A stretch of 64,000 bases of DNA from Streptomyces sp. NRRL F-4489 (lineage in GTDB: Bacteria; Actinomycetota; Actinomycetes; Streptomycetales; Streptomycetaceae), in contig NZ_LLZI01000068.1 of assembly GCF_001509485.1 (NCBI RefSeq), positions 1 to 64,000 on the forward strand, read 5' to 3'. The notes beneath the pieces were generated by a model. It worked only from the letters and a program-made list of their open reading frames with translations, was not told where the DNA came from and did no database searches. Both the position numbers and the translations under genes were made by a program. Position 1 is the stretch's first letter. Each line of letters opens with the position of its first letter. Shown piece by piece: positions 19,777-29,101 of this stretch.

Positions 19777-19845
19777 ATTTCGACGCCGTTACGGGGGCGG
19801 TGTTTTCCGGCGGCCTTGCCGCGCCTGCCGTAACACACCGGAAAT
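19777..19845. promoter_or_regulatory. Candidate GlnR boxes upstream of ureA
   Basis: GTAAC-N6-GAAAT occurs on the minus strand at 19792-19777 and on the plus strand at 19830-19845. It matches the a and b half sites (GTnAC-n6-GAAAc) of the Streptomyces nitrogen regulator GlnR except for the last base. GlnR control of ureA is established in S. coelicolor. A full four-half-site box is not present, so this is a candidate only. Confidence 0.4.
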
Positions 19846-20103
19846 CACCGGCTGTTACCGGCCGGCGACCGGAATGGGAGCCTTCGCTTTCCGCTCCCGG
19901 CCACCGGGGTTGTACGGAATCGTGGTGGCGAATTCCACACCCTCAATCCCCTTCCGGAATACGGAAAAACGGCCGGGAACCTCCCAACCAAACGGAATAT
20001 TCGCCATAAACCAGACGGCATTCCGCTGCACGGACGCGAGTGTCCGGTATCCGCTCTTGACACTTTTCAAACACCCTCGCAATCCTCATGCACGCGTCAA
20101 TAA

Positions 20104-21084
<981 letters not shown>

Positions 21085-21090
21085 CGCCCC

Positions 21091-21118
21091 GGCGGGGCGG
21101 GCGGCCGTCCGCCCCGCC
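21091..21118 (+). terminator. Hairpin terminator after the aminopeptidase gene
   Basis: GGCGGGGCGG (21091-21100) pairs perfectly with 21109-21118 around an 8-nt loop, seven bases after the stop codon. It also separates this gene from the converging antitoxin gene. Confidence 0.65.
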
Positions 21119-21145
21119 CTCGTCCCCGTCTCCGTATCCGTTAGG

Positions 21146-21460
21146 TCACCTCTCCCGACCCGGTCGCCGATCCCCGGCGGCCGGGTCGCGGTGTTCCGCG
21201 GCGATGCCGAAGCGCCGGCGTTCGCCCGGAGCGGACGCCAGGGGGCGCACGGAGGAGACCGTGCTGATCACCTGCTCCTGCTCCGCGGCCTCCTCCTCCC
21301 GCCTCAAGTCCTCAAGTCGTTGCAGGTCAGCGGCGGACACCAGCGCCACGAGGGGTTTGCCGTGACGGGTGACGACCACCCGCTCGCCGCCGTAGACGAC
21401 GCGGTTGATCAACTCCGCGAGCTCGGCCCGGGCTTGCGTCACCGGAATTTCGTAGGCCAT
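21146..21460 (-). CDS. Phd/YefM-type antitoxin without a visible toxin
   Basis: 104 aa. The N-terminus AYEIPVTQARAELAELINRV with VVVTRHGKPLVALVS at 28-42 is the DNA-binding, prevent-host-death fold. Residues 45-70 form a charged helix (LQRLEDLRREEEAAEQEQV), and the tail is disordered and Arg-rich. A RelE/YoeB or Doc toxin gene normally follows; here the next gene in that direction is the converging aminopeptidase, so it is an orphan. Its start is 58 bp from the divergent clpP, with a 12-bp palindrome between, so it may act as the repressor of both. Confidence 0.85.
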   Translation of the reverse strand: MAYEIPVTQARAELAELINRVVYGGERVVVTRHGKPLVALVSAADLQRLEDLRREEEAAEQEQVISTVSSVRPLASAPGERRRFGIAAEHRDPAAGDRRPGRER

Positions 21461-21475
21461 GCTCCCATTCTAACG

Positions 21476-21502
21476 GGACGTACGTCCTGTACATTTTTTA
21501 CA
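21476..21502. promoter_or_regulatory. Palindrome in the antitoxin-clpP divergent promoter
   Basis: GGACGTACGTCC (21476-21487) is a perfect 12-bp palindrome followed by TGTA-N7-TACA (21488-21502). The whole shared gap is only 58 bp, so any protein bound here would affect both genes. AGGAAGGGAG then serves clpP. Confidence 0.5.
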
Positions 21503-21518
21503 GAGGAAGGGAGCAGCC

Positions 21519-22154
21519 ATGCTGCGGCCGACGGCGCGCTACGTCCTGCCCGAGTTCACCGAGCGCACCAGCTACGGGACCCGGACCATGGACCCGTACT
21601 CCAAGCTCCTCGACGAGCGGATCGTGTTCCTGGGCACGCCCATCGACGACGCGAGCGCCAACGACGTGATGGCGCAGCTCGTCCACCTCGAACACGCCGC
21701 GCCGGACCAGGACGTCTCGCTCTACATCAACTCCCCCGGCGGCTCGGTCACCGCGATGTGCGCGATCTACGACACGATGCGCTACATCTCCTGCGACGTG
21801 GCGACGGTCTGCCTGGGCCAGGCGGCCTCGGCGGCGGCGGTCCTGCTGGCCGCGGGCGCCCCGGGGAAGCGGATGGCGCTGCCGCACGCGCGGGTGATGA
21901 TCCATCAGCCCTCGCTCTCCGAACCGGTCCGCGGCCAGGCCGACGACCTGCGGATCCAGGCGGAGGAGGTGCTGCGCACCCGCGATCTCCAGATCGACAT
22001 GCTGGCCCGGCACACCGGGCAGTCCCCGGAGCGGATCGCCGCGGACAGCGAGCGGGACGCCTTCTTCGACGCGCCCGCCGCCCAGGAGTACGGCCTGATC
22101 GACGGGCTCACCCGGGGCCGCAAGCGGTCCGCCGTCCCGGTCGGCGGGCGGTGA
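21519..22154 (+). CDS. clpP: ClpP-family serine protease subunit
   Basis: 211 aa. Catalytic triad Ser104 ([11 protein letters not shown]), His129 (VMIHQPS) and Asp180 (SERDAFF), with the oligomer motif YINSPGGSV at 69-77. The helix after the catalytic Ser has Ala where other ClpPs have Met (GxASMA). Streptomyces carries several clpP genes in bicistrons; this one is followed by a small helical protein rather than a second clpP, so it is one of the extra copies, like clpP3 or clpP5. Which one cannot be decided here. The long N-terminus ([20 protein letters not shown]) is ClpP-like. Confidence 0.92.
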   Translation: MLRPTARYVLPEFTERTSYGTRTMDPYSKLLDERIVFLGTPIDDASANDVMAQLVHLEHAAPDQDVSLYINSPGGSVTAMCAIYDTMRYISCDVATVCLGQAASAAAVLLAAGAPGKRMALPHARVMIHQPSLSEPVRGQADDLRIQAEEVLRTRDLQIDMLARHTGQSPERIAADSERDAFFDAPAAQEYGLIDGLTRGRKRSAVPVGGR

Positions 22155-22159
22155 GGGGC

Positions 22160-22468
22160 ATGTGGCCGCCCGAACTCCCGCCGCTGCCCGCCCTGACCCG
22201 CGCCGAGGGTGAGCTGATCGACCGCTATCTGGAGGCACTTGACCTGCTCGGCCGGATCAACCCGGCCCGCGGCACCAGCACCTACGCCTCGCTGCGCGCC
22301 GCCCAGGCCCTGGTCCGCGCCTCCGCGGGACTGCGGGACGCCCTCGCGCTCATGCACAGCCGGGGCGAGAGCGAACTGCACACCGAGACCCTGGGCCGGG
22401 CGCTGCGCGTCCTGGACGGCGAGCGCCGGGCCCGGCGGGTGACGGTGCCGCCGCGGGAGGGCGCCTGA
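22160..22468 (+). CDS. Small helical protein downstream of clpP, unknown function
   Basis: 102 aa, starting 5 bp after the clpP stop, so probably co-translated. WPPELPPLPALTRAEGELID then helices RYLEALDLLGRIN, YASLRAAQALVRASAGLRDALALM and TLGRALRVLDGERRARR give an all-alpha protein without membrane segments. I do not recognise a named family. Tight linkage to clpP suggests a partner or regulator of that protease. The SD (GAGGGG) is very close to the ATG, so the start is less certain than the frame. Confidence 0.65.
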   Translation: MWPPELPPLPALTRAEGELIDRYLEALDLLGRINPARGTSTYASLRAAQALVRASAGLRDALALMHSRGESELHTETLGRALRVLDGERRARRVTVPPREGA

Positions 22469-22882
22469 CAGGCCGGCCGGGGGCTGCGGCCGCCGAACGG
22501 GGCCCGGGGCGGGGCGCGTCGCGGGGGTGCGCGCCGGTCCGTCCCGGGACACGTACGGCTCCGGAGTGCACAGACGGCGTAGCGTCCGCGGCTGCGGTAA
22601 GGGGGCGAGGAATTGCGCGGGTCGCCGGAGATTCCGGTGGTGCCGGGGTTTCGGCGCTGGTCCCGGCCGCGTGCGCACGCCGTTCACCGGCCCGATCCGG
22701 ACGAATCCGCCCATTCGGCGCAAACGTGACCAATATCACAGACGGCATTTTCAGCTCGGAAATCGGGTGGGTGGTGCGTGACGATCCCTGGGACGACAAG
22801 ACCCCGCCACAGCGACGGGGCGGTCCGGACGGACAGCTGCATCCCGCCGTCGTCCGGATCACCGGCTGACGAAGGGTTGCGC
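22469..22882. other. Gap between the clpP unit and the NlpC/P60 gene
   Basis: 414 bp. The first half is GC-rich with no recognised element. From about 22690 the sequence is less GC-rich and may be promoter and leader of the NlpC/P60 gene. I looked for a ydaO/c-di-AMP riboswitch, common before such genes in Streptomyces, and did not find its conserved blocks. A possible 47-codon gene lies at 22726-22869. Confidence 0.4.
22726..22869 (+). CDS. Possible 47-aa protein ahead of the NlpC/P60 gene
   Basis: GTG at 22726 opens 47 codons ending 13 bp before the hydrolase start. The product is acidic then basic (GWVVRDDPWDDKTPPQRRGG, then HPAVVRITG). Third-position GC is high in the second half but modest in the first, and there is no SD. 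It may be leader RNA rather than a gene. Confidence 0.25.
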   Translation: MTNITDGIFSSEIGWVVRDDPWDDKTPPQRRGGPDGQLHPAVVRITG

Positions 22883-23356
22883 ATGACCATGCGCGTGCAG
22901 ATGCCGCATCTGCTGGCGCGTGCCGGCACCGTCTCCGCCCTCACCCTGGTCACCCTGGGAGGGCCCATACCGGCCCACGGGGCCGCCCCCGAGGCCGAAT
23001 TGGCCTCCGTCTCCGCCAAGGCGCTGCGGATCGCCGCCTCCAAGCAGGGCGCGCCCTACAAGTACGGGGCGCAGGGGCCGAACAGCTTCGACTGCTCGGG
23101 GCTGACGCTGTACTCCTTCCGGCGCGCCGGGCGGGCCCTGCCGCGCACCGCGGCGCAGCAGTACCGGCACACCGAGCACGTCTCCCGGTCCGCCCGCAGG
23201 GGCGGCGATCTGGTCTTCTTCCATTCCGGCAGCGGCGTCTACCACGTCGGGATCTACGCGGGCGAGGACCGGATCTGGCACGCGCCCAAGGCCGGCGCGG
23301 TGGTCCGCCTGGAGCGGATCTGGAGCCGCGCGGTGTGGTACGGGCGGGTGCGGTGA
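22883..23356 (+). CDS. Secreted NlpC/P60 peptidoglycan hydrolase
   Basis: 157 aa. Signal peptide in residues 1-33 (MTMRVQMPHLLARAGTVSAL ... IPAHGAAP), then a single NlpC/P60 domain with Cys71 (FDCSGLT), His121 (YHVGIYAG) and a third polar residue His133 (IWHAPK). Such enzymes cut the gamma-D-Glu to diamino acid bond in stem peptides. There is no extra cell-wall binding domain. GAAGGG serves ATG 22883; the in-frame ATG two codons on is an alternative. Confidence 0.92.
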   Translation: MTMRVQMPHLLARAGTVSALTLVTLGGPIPAHGAAPEAELASVSAKALRIAASKQGAPYKYGAQGPNSFDCSGLTLYSFRRAGRALPRTAAQQYRHTEHVSRSARRGGDLVFFHSGSGVYHVGIYAGEDRIWHAPKAGAVVRLERIWSRAVWYGRVR

Positions 23357-23392
23357 CCGGCGGGTTCGCCGCCTGGCGGGTCCGCTGACCGG

Positions 23393-23425
23393 CGGGCGGG
23401 CCGGCGGTACCCGCGGGCCCGCCCG
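23393..23425 (+). terminator. Weak hairpin after the NlpC/P60 gene
   Basis: CGGGCGGGCC (23393-23402) pairs with 23416-23425, 10 bp and a 13-nt loop. In such GC-rich sequence this could be chance. Confidence 0.35.
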
Positions 23426-23501
23426 GGGGCCTGTGGACGACGGCGGTCCGCCGGGCTGTGGACAACGGCCGGGTGTCAGTGGCGTTCGGTAACTTGGCGG
23501 T

Positions 23502-24140
23502 ATGGACCGGGAACTGAGCAAGCTGCTGGCGGCCGCGGCGCGGGGCGCCTTCCCGCCCGCCGACGGCGCGGTGACGGTGCTGCCCGCACCGTCGCCGCGG
23601 GACGCCGGGGTGGTGTCCTTCACCGCCCACTCCGTGGTCTTCGCCGATGTGCCGCCCGCGTGGGTGCGCGAGCGGATACCGCCCGGCGATCTGGCGGCGC
23701 CGCTCAACCCGCCGTTCCTCAGCGCGCTGGGCGCCCGCACCGGCCGGGAGATCGGGTGCGTCGACCTCCTCACGGTCGCCGACGCGCTGCCCGGCCCGCC
23801 CCCGGTCGCACTGGCCGAGACGGCCGGTGCCGATCACCCGCGCATCGCCCGCGCGCTCCGGCACCGCGACGCGGTGCGCGCCTGGACCACCGGCGACGGC
23901 GGCACGGTGGTGATCGGCCGCGGGGTGGCCGGCCGCTGGGAGCTGGCCGTGGAGGTGGCCGACCCTGCCCGGGGCCGCGGCCTCGGCCGGGCCCTGGCCC
24001 GCGCCGCCCGCCATCTCATACCGGACGGCGACCTGCTCTGGGCCCAGGTCGCCCCGGGCAACGCCCGCAGCGTACGGGCCCTGTTGGCGGCCGGGTACCG
24101 CCCGGTGGGGGCGGAGGCGCTGCTGGTTCCGGCGGGTTGA
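23502..24140 (+). CDS. GNAT-family N-acetyltransferase
   Basis: 212 aa. The acetyl-CoA loop is RGRGLGRALARAARHL (near 156-171), and AQVAPGNARSVRALLAAGYRPVG is the usual fourth strand and helix of the fold. The N-terminal half (PPADGAVTVLPAPSPRDAGVVSFT; VLFADVPP-type turn) is a less conserved substrate domain. Substrate unknown. Monocistronic, converging on bioF. Confidence 0.85.
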   Translation: MDRELSKLLAAAARGAFPPADGAVTVLPAPSPRDAGVVSFTAHSVVFADVPPAWVRERIPPGDLAAPLNPPFLSALGARTGREIGCVDLLTVADALPGPPPVALAETAGADHPRIARALRHRDAVRAWTTGDGGTVVIGRGVAGRWELAVEVADPARGRGLGRALARAARHLIPDGDLLWAQVAPGNARSVRALLAAGYRPVGAEALLVPAG

Positions 24141-24237
24141 GGGGTGTGCGTGCCGGTGGGGGCCGGCGTTCCCCGCGGGCGGGCCGGCCGAGCCGTGCCC
24201 GGACCGTGCCCCCGGAGCGGCCCGCCGCCCCGGGGCG

Positions 24238-25497
24238 TCAGCCCGTCAGCGTAGGCGCCGTGGCCACCACCGTGCGGACGGCATCGTTGAGCTGACGGCA
24301 CGTCAGGTCGGCGCGGGCGGTCAGGCGCAGGCGGGAGACGCCGTCGGGTACGGACGGGGGGCGGAAGCAGCCGACGGCCAGGCCGGCCGCGCGGCAGTCG
24401 GCGGCCCAGCGCACGGCCGCGTCCGGCGAGGGCGCGCGGACGGAGATCACCGCGGCGTCCGGGCGGGCCGCGCTCAGGCCGGCCGCGGTGAGCCGGGCGT
24501 GCAGGTCCCGCGCCACCCGCCGGACCCGGGCCGCGCGGTACGGTTCCCGGCGCAGCAGCCGGAGCGCGGCGAGCGCGCCGCCGGCCGCGGCCGGCGCCAG
24601 CCCGGTGTCGAAGATGAACGACCGGGCGGTGTTGACCAGATGCTCGATGACCCGGGCCGGGCCGAGCACCGCGCCGCCCTGCGCGCCGAGGGACTTGGAG
24701 AGCGTCACGGTCGCCACCACATCGGCGTCCCCGGCCAGTCCGGCGGCCCGCAGCGCGCCGCGGCCGCCCTCGCCCAGGACGCCCAGCCCGTGCGCGTCGT
24801 CGACCAGCAGCGCCGCGTCCCGGGTGCGGCAGGCGTCGGCGAGGGCGGCCAGCGGCGCGGCGTCGCCGTCGACCGAGAAGACCGCGTCGGTGACCACCAG
24901 CGCCCGGCCGCCGTGGCCGGCCAGCGCGGCGCGGACGGCCGCCGGGTCGGCATGCGGGACGACCTCGGTGCGGGCCCGGGAGAGCCGGCAGCCGTCGATG
25001 AGCGAGGCGTGGTTGCCGGCGTCGGAGACGACCAGGGTGCCGGGGGCGGTGAGCGCGGTGACCGCGGCGAGGTTGGCGGCGTAGCCGGACGAGAGCACCA
25101 GCGCCGCCTCGAAGCCGCAGAACGCGGCCAGTTCGTCCTCCAGCGCGGCGTGGAGTTCGGTGCTGCCGGTGACCAGCCGGGAGCCGGTCGCGCCGGCGCC
25201 CCAGCGGTGCGCGGCCGCCGCCGCGCCGCGGGTGACCTCCGGGTGCCGGGCCAGCCCGAGGTAGTCGTTGCCGGCCAGGTCCAGCAGCGGGGAGTCGGCG
25301 GGCCGGGGCCGCAGGGTGCGCACCAGGCCGGCCCGCCGGCGCTCGGCACGGGCGGCGTCCAGCCAGTCGAACGCCGCGCCGGAGGCCGGCCGGAGGGCCG
25401 CGGCGGGCCGCCCGCCGGACGGCGCGGCGGTCGGCGCGGCGGTCGGCGCAGGCGGGGTGTCGTCGCGCGGCAGCGGCGGGGCGGAGTCCTGCGGCAT
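24238..25497 (-). CDS. bioF: 8-amino-7-oxononanoate synthase
   Basis: PLP enzyme that condenses pimeloyl-ACP (or CoA) with L-alanine in biotin synthesis. 419 aa: GNDYLGLARHPEV, GSTELHAALEDELA, SDAGNHASLIDGC, VDDAHGLGVLG, and the PLP lysine in TLSKSLGAQGG. It carries an unusual N-terminal extension of about 45 residues, Pro/Ala-rich with a repeated TAAPTAAP, before the first family motif (FDWLDAARAERR). The start at 25497 has GAAGGAC upstream. Divergent from bioB-bioA-bioD, so the pathway's four genes share one control region. Confidence 0.94.
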   Translation of the reverse strand: MPQDSAPPLPRDDTPPAPTAAPTAAPSGGRPAAALRPASGAAFDWLDAARAERRRAGLVRTLRPRPADSPLLDLAGNDYLGLARHPEVTRGAAAAAHRWGAGATGSRLVTGSTELHAALEDELAAFCGFEAALVLSSGYAANLAAVTALTAPGTLVVSDAGNHASLIDGCRLSRARTEVVPHADPAAVRAALAGHGGRALVVTDAVFSVDGDAAPLAALADACRTRDAALLVDDAHGLGVLGEGGRGALRAAGLAGDADVVATVTLSKSLGAQGGAVLGPARVIEHLVNTARSFIFDTGLAPAAAGGALAALRLLRREPYRAARVRRVARDLHARLTAAGLSAARPDAAVISVRAPSPDAAVRWAADCRAAGLAVGCFRPPSVPDGVSRLRLTARADLTCRQLNDAVRTVVATAPTLTG

Positions 25498-25528
25498 CGG
25501 CGTCCTTCGTCGTCGGGCGGCACCGGGA

Positions 25529-25566
25529 GCGGTCCCGTACCGGGGCGGGATGCGGTCCCGTACCGG
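25529..25566. repeat. Tandem 15-bp repeat in the bioF-bioB control region
   Basis: GCGGTCCCGTACCGG occurs at 25529-25543 and again at 25552-25566, with a period of 23 bp, and a partial third copy follows at about 25574. Spaced about two helical turns, next to the bioF start. Candidate operator array. Confidence 0.5.
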
Positions 25567-25654
25567 AGTGGCGTACGGTCCCGGGGGCGGCGCTTCCCGG
25601 CAACGGGCCCGCGGGGACCGGATTGTGGGCTGTCGATAGACGTTAGCGGTCGTT

Positions 25655-25686
25655 CCACACGGAGACGGTGTGGTGATGCACACACC
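25655..25686. promoter_or_regulatory. Nested CACAC/GTGTG inverted repeats upstream of bioB
   Basis: CCACAC-N7-GTGTGG (25655-25673) shares its right arm with GTGTG-N6-CACAC (25668-25683). They could form alternative hairpins or two overlapping operator sites, about 70-100 bp before bioB. No BioQ- or BirA-type consensus was recognised. Confidence 0.4.
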
Positions 25687-25753
25687 CCGATTACCGGGCA
25701 TTGGAGGATTCCTCCATGGTCGGCGGGGTGCGGCGTACGCGAGGATCAGCGCC

Positions 25754-26935
25754 ATGGACCTGCTGAACACACTGGTGGACAAGGGACTGCGGCGCGAGGT
25801 GCCGACCCGCGAGGAAGCGCTCGCCGTCCTGGCGACGTCCGACGACGAACTGCTCGATGTGGTGGCCGCGGCGGGGAAGGTGCGCCGCGCGTGGTTCGGG
25901 CGGCGGGTCAAGCTCAACTACCTCGTCAACCTCAAGTCCGGCCTGTGCCCGGAGGACTGCTCGTACTGCTCGCAGCGGCTGGGCTCGAAGGCGGAGATCC
26001 TCAAGTACACCTGGCTGAAGCCGGATGACGCCTCGAAGGCGGCCGCGGCCGGGGTGGCCGGCGGCGCCAAGCGGGTCTGCCTGGTGGCCAGCGGCCGCGG
26101 CCCGACCGACAAGGACGTGGACCGGGTCTCGGAGACCATCTCCGCCATCAAGGAGCAGAACGAGGGCGTCGAGGTGTGCGCCTGCCTGGGGCTGCTCAGC
26201 GAGGGCCAGGCGGAGCGGCTGCGCGCGGCGGGCGCGGACGCCTACAACCACAACCTCAACACCTCGGAAGCCACCTACGGCGACATCTGCACCACGCACG
26301 ACTTCGCGGACCGGGTGGAGACCGTCCAGCAGGCCCAGGCGGCGGGCATGTCCGCCTGCTCCGGGCTGATCGCCGGGATGGGCGAGACCGACGCCGACCT
26401 CGTGGACGTGGTGTTCGCGCTGCGCGAGCTGGACCCGGACTCGGTGCCGGTCAACTTCCTGATCCCGTTCGAGGGCACCCCGCTGGCCAAGGAGTGGAAC
26501 CTCACCCCGCAGCGGTGCCTGCGCATCCTGGCGATGGTGCGGTTCGTCTGCCCGGACGTGGAGGTCCGGCTGGCCGGCGGCCGCGAGGTGCATCTGCGCA
26601 GCCTCCAGCCGCTCGCCCTGCACCTGGTCAACTCCATCTTCCTGGGCGACTACCTGACCAGCGAGGGCCAGGCCGGCAAGGACGATCTGGCGATGATCGC
26701 GGACGCCGGGTTCGAGGTGGAGGGCACCGACACCACCACGCTGCCGGCCCACCGCCGGGACGCGGCGCCCGCCCAGGACGCCCAGGACGCCCAGGACGCC
26801 CAGGACAGCCAGGACGCCCCGGACGCGGCGGACGCCACCCCGGCCGCCGTCCCCGCCCCCTCCGAGGAGGCCCGGCGCGATCTGGTCGCGGTGCGCCGCC
26901 GCGGCGCCGGCACCGACCTGCCGCCCAATGCCTGA
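25754..26935 (+). CDS. bioB: Biotin synthase
   Basis: Radical-SAM enzyme that inserts sulfur into dethiobiotin. 393 aa, with the cluster cysteines 65, 69 and 72 ([10 protein letters not shown]), then YNHNLNTSE and [10 protein letters not shown] typical of BioB. The catalytic body ends near residue 335; the last 60 residues are an added, disordered tail with five near-identical Ala-Gln-Asp repeats. The start at 25754 precedes [11 protein letters not shown]; an in-frame GTG at 25670 would cover the inverted repeats. Overlaps bioA by 8 bp. Confidence 0.96.
   Translation: MDLLNTLVDKGLRREVPTREEALAVLATSDDELLDVVAAAGKVRRAWFGRRVKLNYLVNLKSGLCPEDCSYCSQRLGSKAEILKYTWLKPDDASKAAAAGVAGGAKRVCLVASGRGPTDKDVDRVSETISAIKEQNEGVEVCACLGLLSEGQAERLRAAGADAYNHNLNTSEATYGDICTTHDFADRVETVQQAQAAGMSACSGLIAGMGETDADLVDVVFALRELDPDSVPVNFLIPFEGTPLAKEWNLTPQRCLRILAMVRFVCPDVEVRLAGGREVHLRSLQPLALHLVNSIFLGDYLTSEGQAGKDDLAMIADAGFEVEGTDTTTLPAHRRDAAPAQDAQDAQDAQDSQDAPDAADATPAAVPAPSEEARRDLVAVRRRGAGTDLPPNA
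26771..26815 (+). repeat. 9-bp tandem repeat in the bioB 3' end
   Basis: GCCCAGGAC is repeated four times in register and a fifth time with one change (26771-26815), encoding Ala-Gln-Asp triplets. A slippage-prone, in-frame repeat in the non-catalytic tail. Confidence 0.8.
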
Positions 26936-28232
26936 GCCGCTCACCCCCGCCGAACTGCTCGCCCTCGACCGGGAGCACGTCTGGCACCCGTACGGGCCGA
27001 TGCCCGGCCGCGGTGAGCCGCTGCTGGTCGAGTCGGCGGCCGGCGTCCGGCTGCGGCTGGGCCGGCCGGCCGAGGGCCGCACCGAGCTGGTGGACGGGAT
27101 GGCGTCCTGGTGGTCGGCGGTGCACGGCTACAACCACCCGGTGCTCAACGACGCCGCGCGCGGCCAGCTGGAGCGGATGAGCCATGTGATGTTCGGCGGG
27201 CTCACCCACGAGCCCGCGGTCCGGCTCGCCAAGCGGCTGGTGGACATCACGCCCGAGCCGCTGCGCCACGTCTTCCTCGCCGACTCCGGTTCGGTGTCGG
27301 TCGAGGTGGCCGTCAAGATGTGCCTGCAGTACTGGCGTTCGCTGGGCAGACCGCGCAAGCGGCGGCTGCTGACCTGGCGCGGCGGCTACCACGGCGACAC
27401 CTGGCAGCCGATGTCGGTCTGCGATCCGGACGGCGGAATGCACCACCTCTGGCAGGGCGTGCTGCCCCGGCAGATCTTCGCGGACCCGCCGCCGGCCGGT
27501 TTCGACGCGCCGCCGGACCCCGCGTACGCGGACCATCTGCGGGAGCTGATCGCCCGGCACGCCGACGAGCTGGCGGCGGTGATCGTGGAGCCGGTGGTGC
27601 AGGGCGCGGGCGGAATGGCGTTCCACTCCCCCGGCTATCTGCGGGTGCTGCGGGACGCCTGCGACGCCCACGGCGTGCTGCTGGTGTTCGACGAGATCGC
27701 CACCGGCTTCGGCCGGACCGGTGCGCTCTTCGCCGCCGGGCACGCCGCGGTCGCGCCCGATGTGATGTGCCTCGGCAAGGCGCTGACCGGCGGCTATCTC
27801 ACCCTCGCGGCGACGCTGTGCACCGCGGAGGTCGCCAACGGGATCTCCCGCGGCGAGGTCCCGGTGCTGGCGCACGGCCCCACGTTCATGGGCAATCCGC
27901 TGGCCGCCGCGGTCGCGGACGCCTCGGTGGAGCTGCTGCTGTCCCAGGACTGGGCGCGCGAGGTCAAGCGGATCGAGGCCGGCCTGTGGGACGGGCTGGC
28001 GCCGGCCCGGGAGATCCCCGGCGTGCGCGACGTCCGGGTGCTGGGCGCGATCGGCGTGGTGCAGCTCGACCACCCGGTGGACATGGCGGCGGCGACCCGG
28101 GCCGCGGTCCGGGAGGGCGTCTGGCTGCGCCCGTTCCGGGACCTGATCTACACCATGCCGCCGTACATCACCGGCGACGAGGACGTGGCGCGGATCGCCG
28201 CCGCGGTGTGCGCCGCCGCCCGCGCGGGCTGA
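26928..28232 (+). CDS. bioA: Adenosylmethionine-8-amino-7-oxononanoate aminotransferase
   Basis: PLP class III aminotransferase that makes 7,8-diaminononanoate with SAM as amino donor. 434 aa: [25 protein letters not shown] (substrate tryptophans), [26 protein letters not shown] and the PLP lysine in [14 protein letters not shown] 26928 lies within the end of bioB (8-bp overlap), so they are coupled. Confidence 0.96.
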   Translation: MPEPLTPAELLALDREHVWHPYGPMPGRGEPLLVESAAGVRLRLGRPAEGRTELVDGMASWWSAVHGYNHPVLNDAARGQLERMSHVMFGGLTHEPAVRLAKRLVDITPEPLRHVFLADSGSVSVEVAVKMCLQYWRSLGRPRKRRLLTWRGGYHGDTWQPMSVCDPDGGMHHLWQGVLPRQIFADPPPAGFDAPPDPAYADHLRELIARHADELAAVIVEPVVQGAGGMAFHSPGYLRVLRDACDAHGVLLVFDEIATGFGRTGALFAAGHAAVAPDVMCLGKALTGGYLTLAATLCTAEVANGISRGEVPVLAHGPTFMGNPLAAAVADASVELLLSQDWAREVKRIEAGLWDGLAPAREIPGVRDVRVLGAIGVVQLDHPVDMAAATRAAVREGVWLRPFRDLIYTMPPYITGDEDVARIAAAVCAAARAG

Positions 28233-28238
28233 CCCACC

Positions 28239-28260
28239 GGGGCGCCGGCCGCCCCCTTTT
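28239..28260 (+). terminator. Hairpin and U tract between bioA and bioD
   Basis: GGGGCG (28239-28244) pairs with CGCCCC (28250-28255), closely followed by CTTTT. A short stem, so partial termination or RNA-end protection is more likely than a full stop. Confidence 0.4.
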
Positions 28261-28302
28261 CCCTATTTCCCACCACCACTCGAGAGTTCGGAGGCACACC
28301 TC

Positions 28303-29016
28303 ATGCCGGTGCTGTTCGTGACGGGCACGGGTACCGAGATCGGCAAGACCGTGACCACCGCCGCGATCGCCGCGGCGGAGCTCCGCCGGGGCCGCACGGT
28401 GGCGGTCCTCAAGGCCGCCCAGACCGGGGTCGGGCCGGACGAGCCGGGCGACGCGGCGGAGACCGCCCGGCTGGCCGGCCCGGCCACGATCAGCGAACTC
28501 GCGCGGTTCCCCGAGCCGTTGGCGCCCGCCACGGCCGCCCGGCGGTCCGGGCTGCCGCCGGTGGGCCCGCAGGAGATCGCCGAGGCCGCGGCGAAGCTGG
28601 CCGCCTCGCACGACCTGGTGCTGGTCGAGGGCGCCGGCGGTCTGCTGGTCCGGTTCGACGCGGCGGGGAACACCCTGGCCGACGCGGCGCGGATGGCCGG
28701 CGCCCCGGTCCTGGTCGTGGTCGAGGCCGGGCTCGGCACCCTCAACGCCACCGCGCTGACCGCGCTGGCGCTGCGCACCCACGGCCTGCGCTGCCCCGGC
28801 ATCGTCATCGGCAGCTGGCCGGCCGAGCCCGGGCTCGCCGCCCGCTGCAACCTCGCCGAACTCCCCGACCACGCGGGCGTCCCGCTGCTCGGTGTGATCC
28901 CCGAGGGCTCCGGGTCGCTGCCGCCCGACGCCTTCCGGGCCGCGGCCCCCGGCTGGCTGGCCCCGGAACTGGGCGGCACGGGGCCGGCCCTCCCGGAGGG
29001 CGCCGGGGGCGCGTAG
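28303..29016 (+). CDS. bioD: Dethiobiotin synthetase
   Basis: ATP-dependent ring closure of diaminononanoate with CO2. 237 aa, with the P loop GTGTEIGKT (8-16), the substrate lysine region LKAAQTG and VEGAGGLLVRFD. GGAGG lies upstream of the start. Third gene of the bioBAD unit, 70 bp after bioA; a 9-bp hairpin follows. Confidence 0.95.
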   Translation: MPVLFVTGTGTEIGKTVTTAAIAAAELRRGRTVAVLKAAQTGVGPDEPGDAAETARLAGPATISELARFPEPLAPATAARRSGLPPVGPQEIAEAAAKLAASHDLVLVEGAGGLLVRFDAAGNTLADAARMAGAPVLVVVEAGLGTLNATALTALALRTHGLRCPGIVIGSWPAEPGLAARCNLAELPDHAGVPLLGVIPEGSGSLPPDAFRAAAPGWLAPELGGTGPALPEGAGGA

Positions 29017-29028
29017 TTCCCTGGGGGG

Positions 29029-29052
29029 CGGGCGGCGCGTTATCGCCGCCCG
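29029..29052 (+). terminator. Hairpin after bioD
   Basis: CGGGCGGCG (29029-29037) pairs exactly with 29044-29052 around CGTTAT, 12 bp after the bioD stop. No U tract. Confidence 0.55.
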
Positions 29053-29101
29053 GCACGTAACTCCCGTGCGGAAGACGCCCGTTGTCCCGGACACTGGCCC
29101 C

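Noticed and set aside
21146..21460. Complete toxin-antitoxin module at the Phd/YefM gene
   Set aside because: No RelE, YoeB, Doc or PIN-type gene lies within reach on either side.
22469..22882. c-di-AMP (ydaO) riboswitch before the NlpC/P60 gene
   Set aside because: Expected in Streptomyces, but its conserved blocks were not found on reading.
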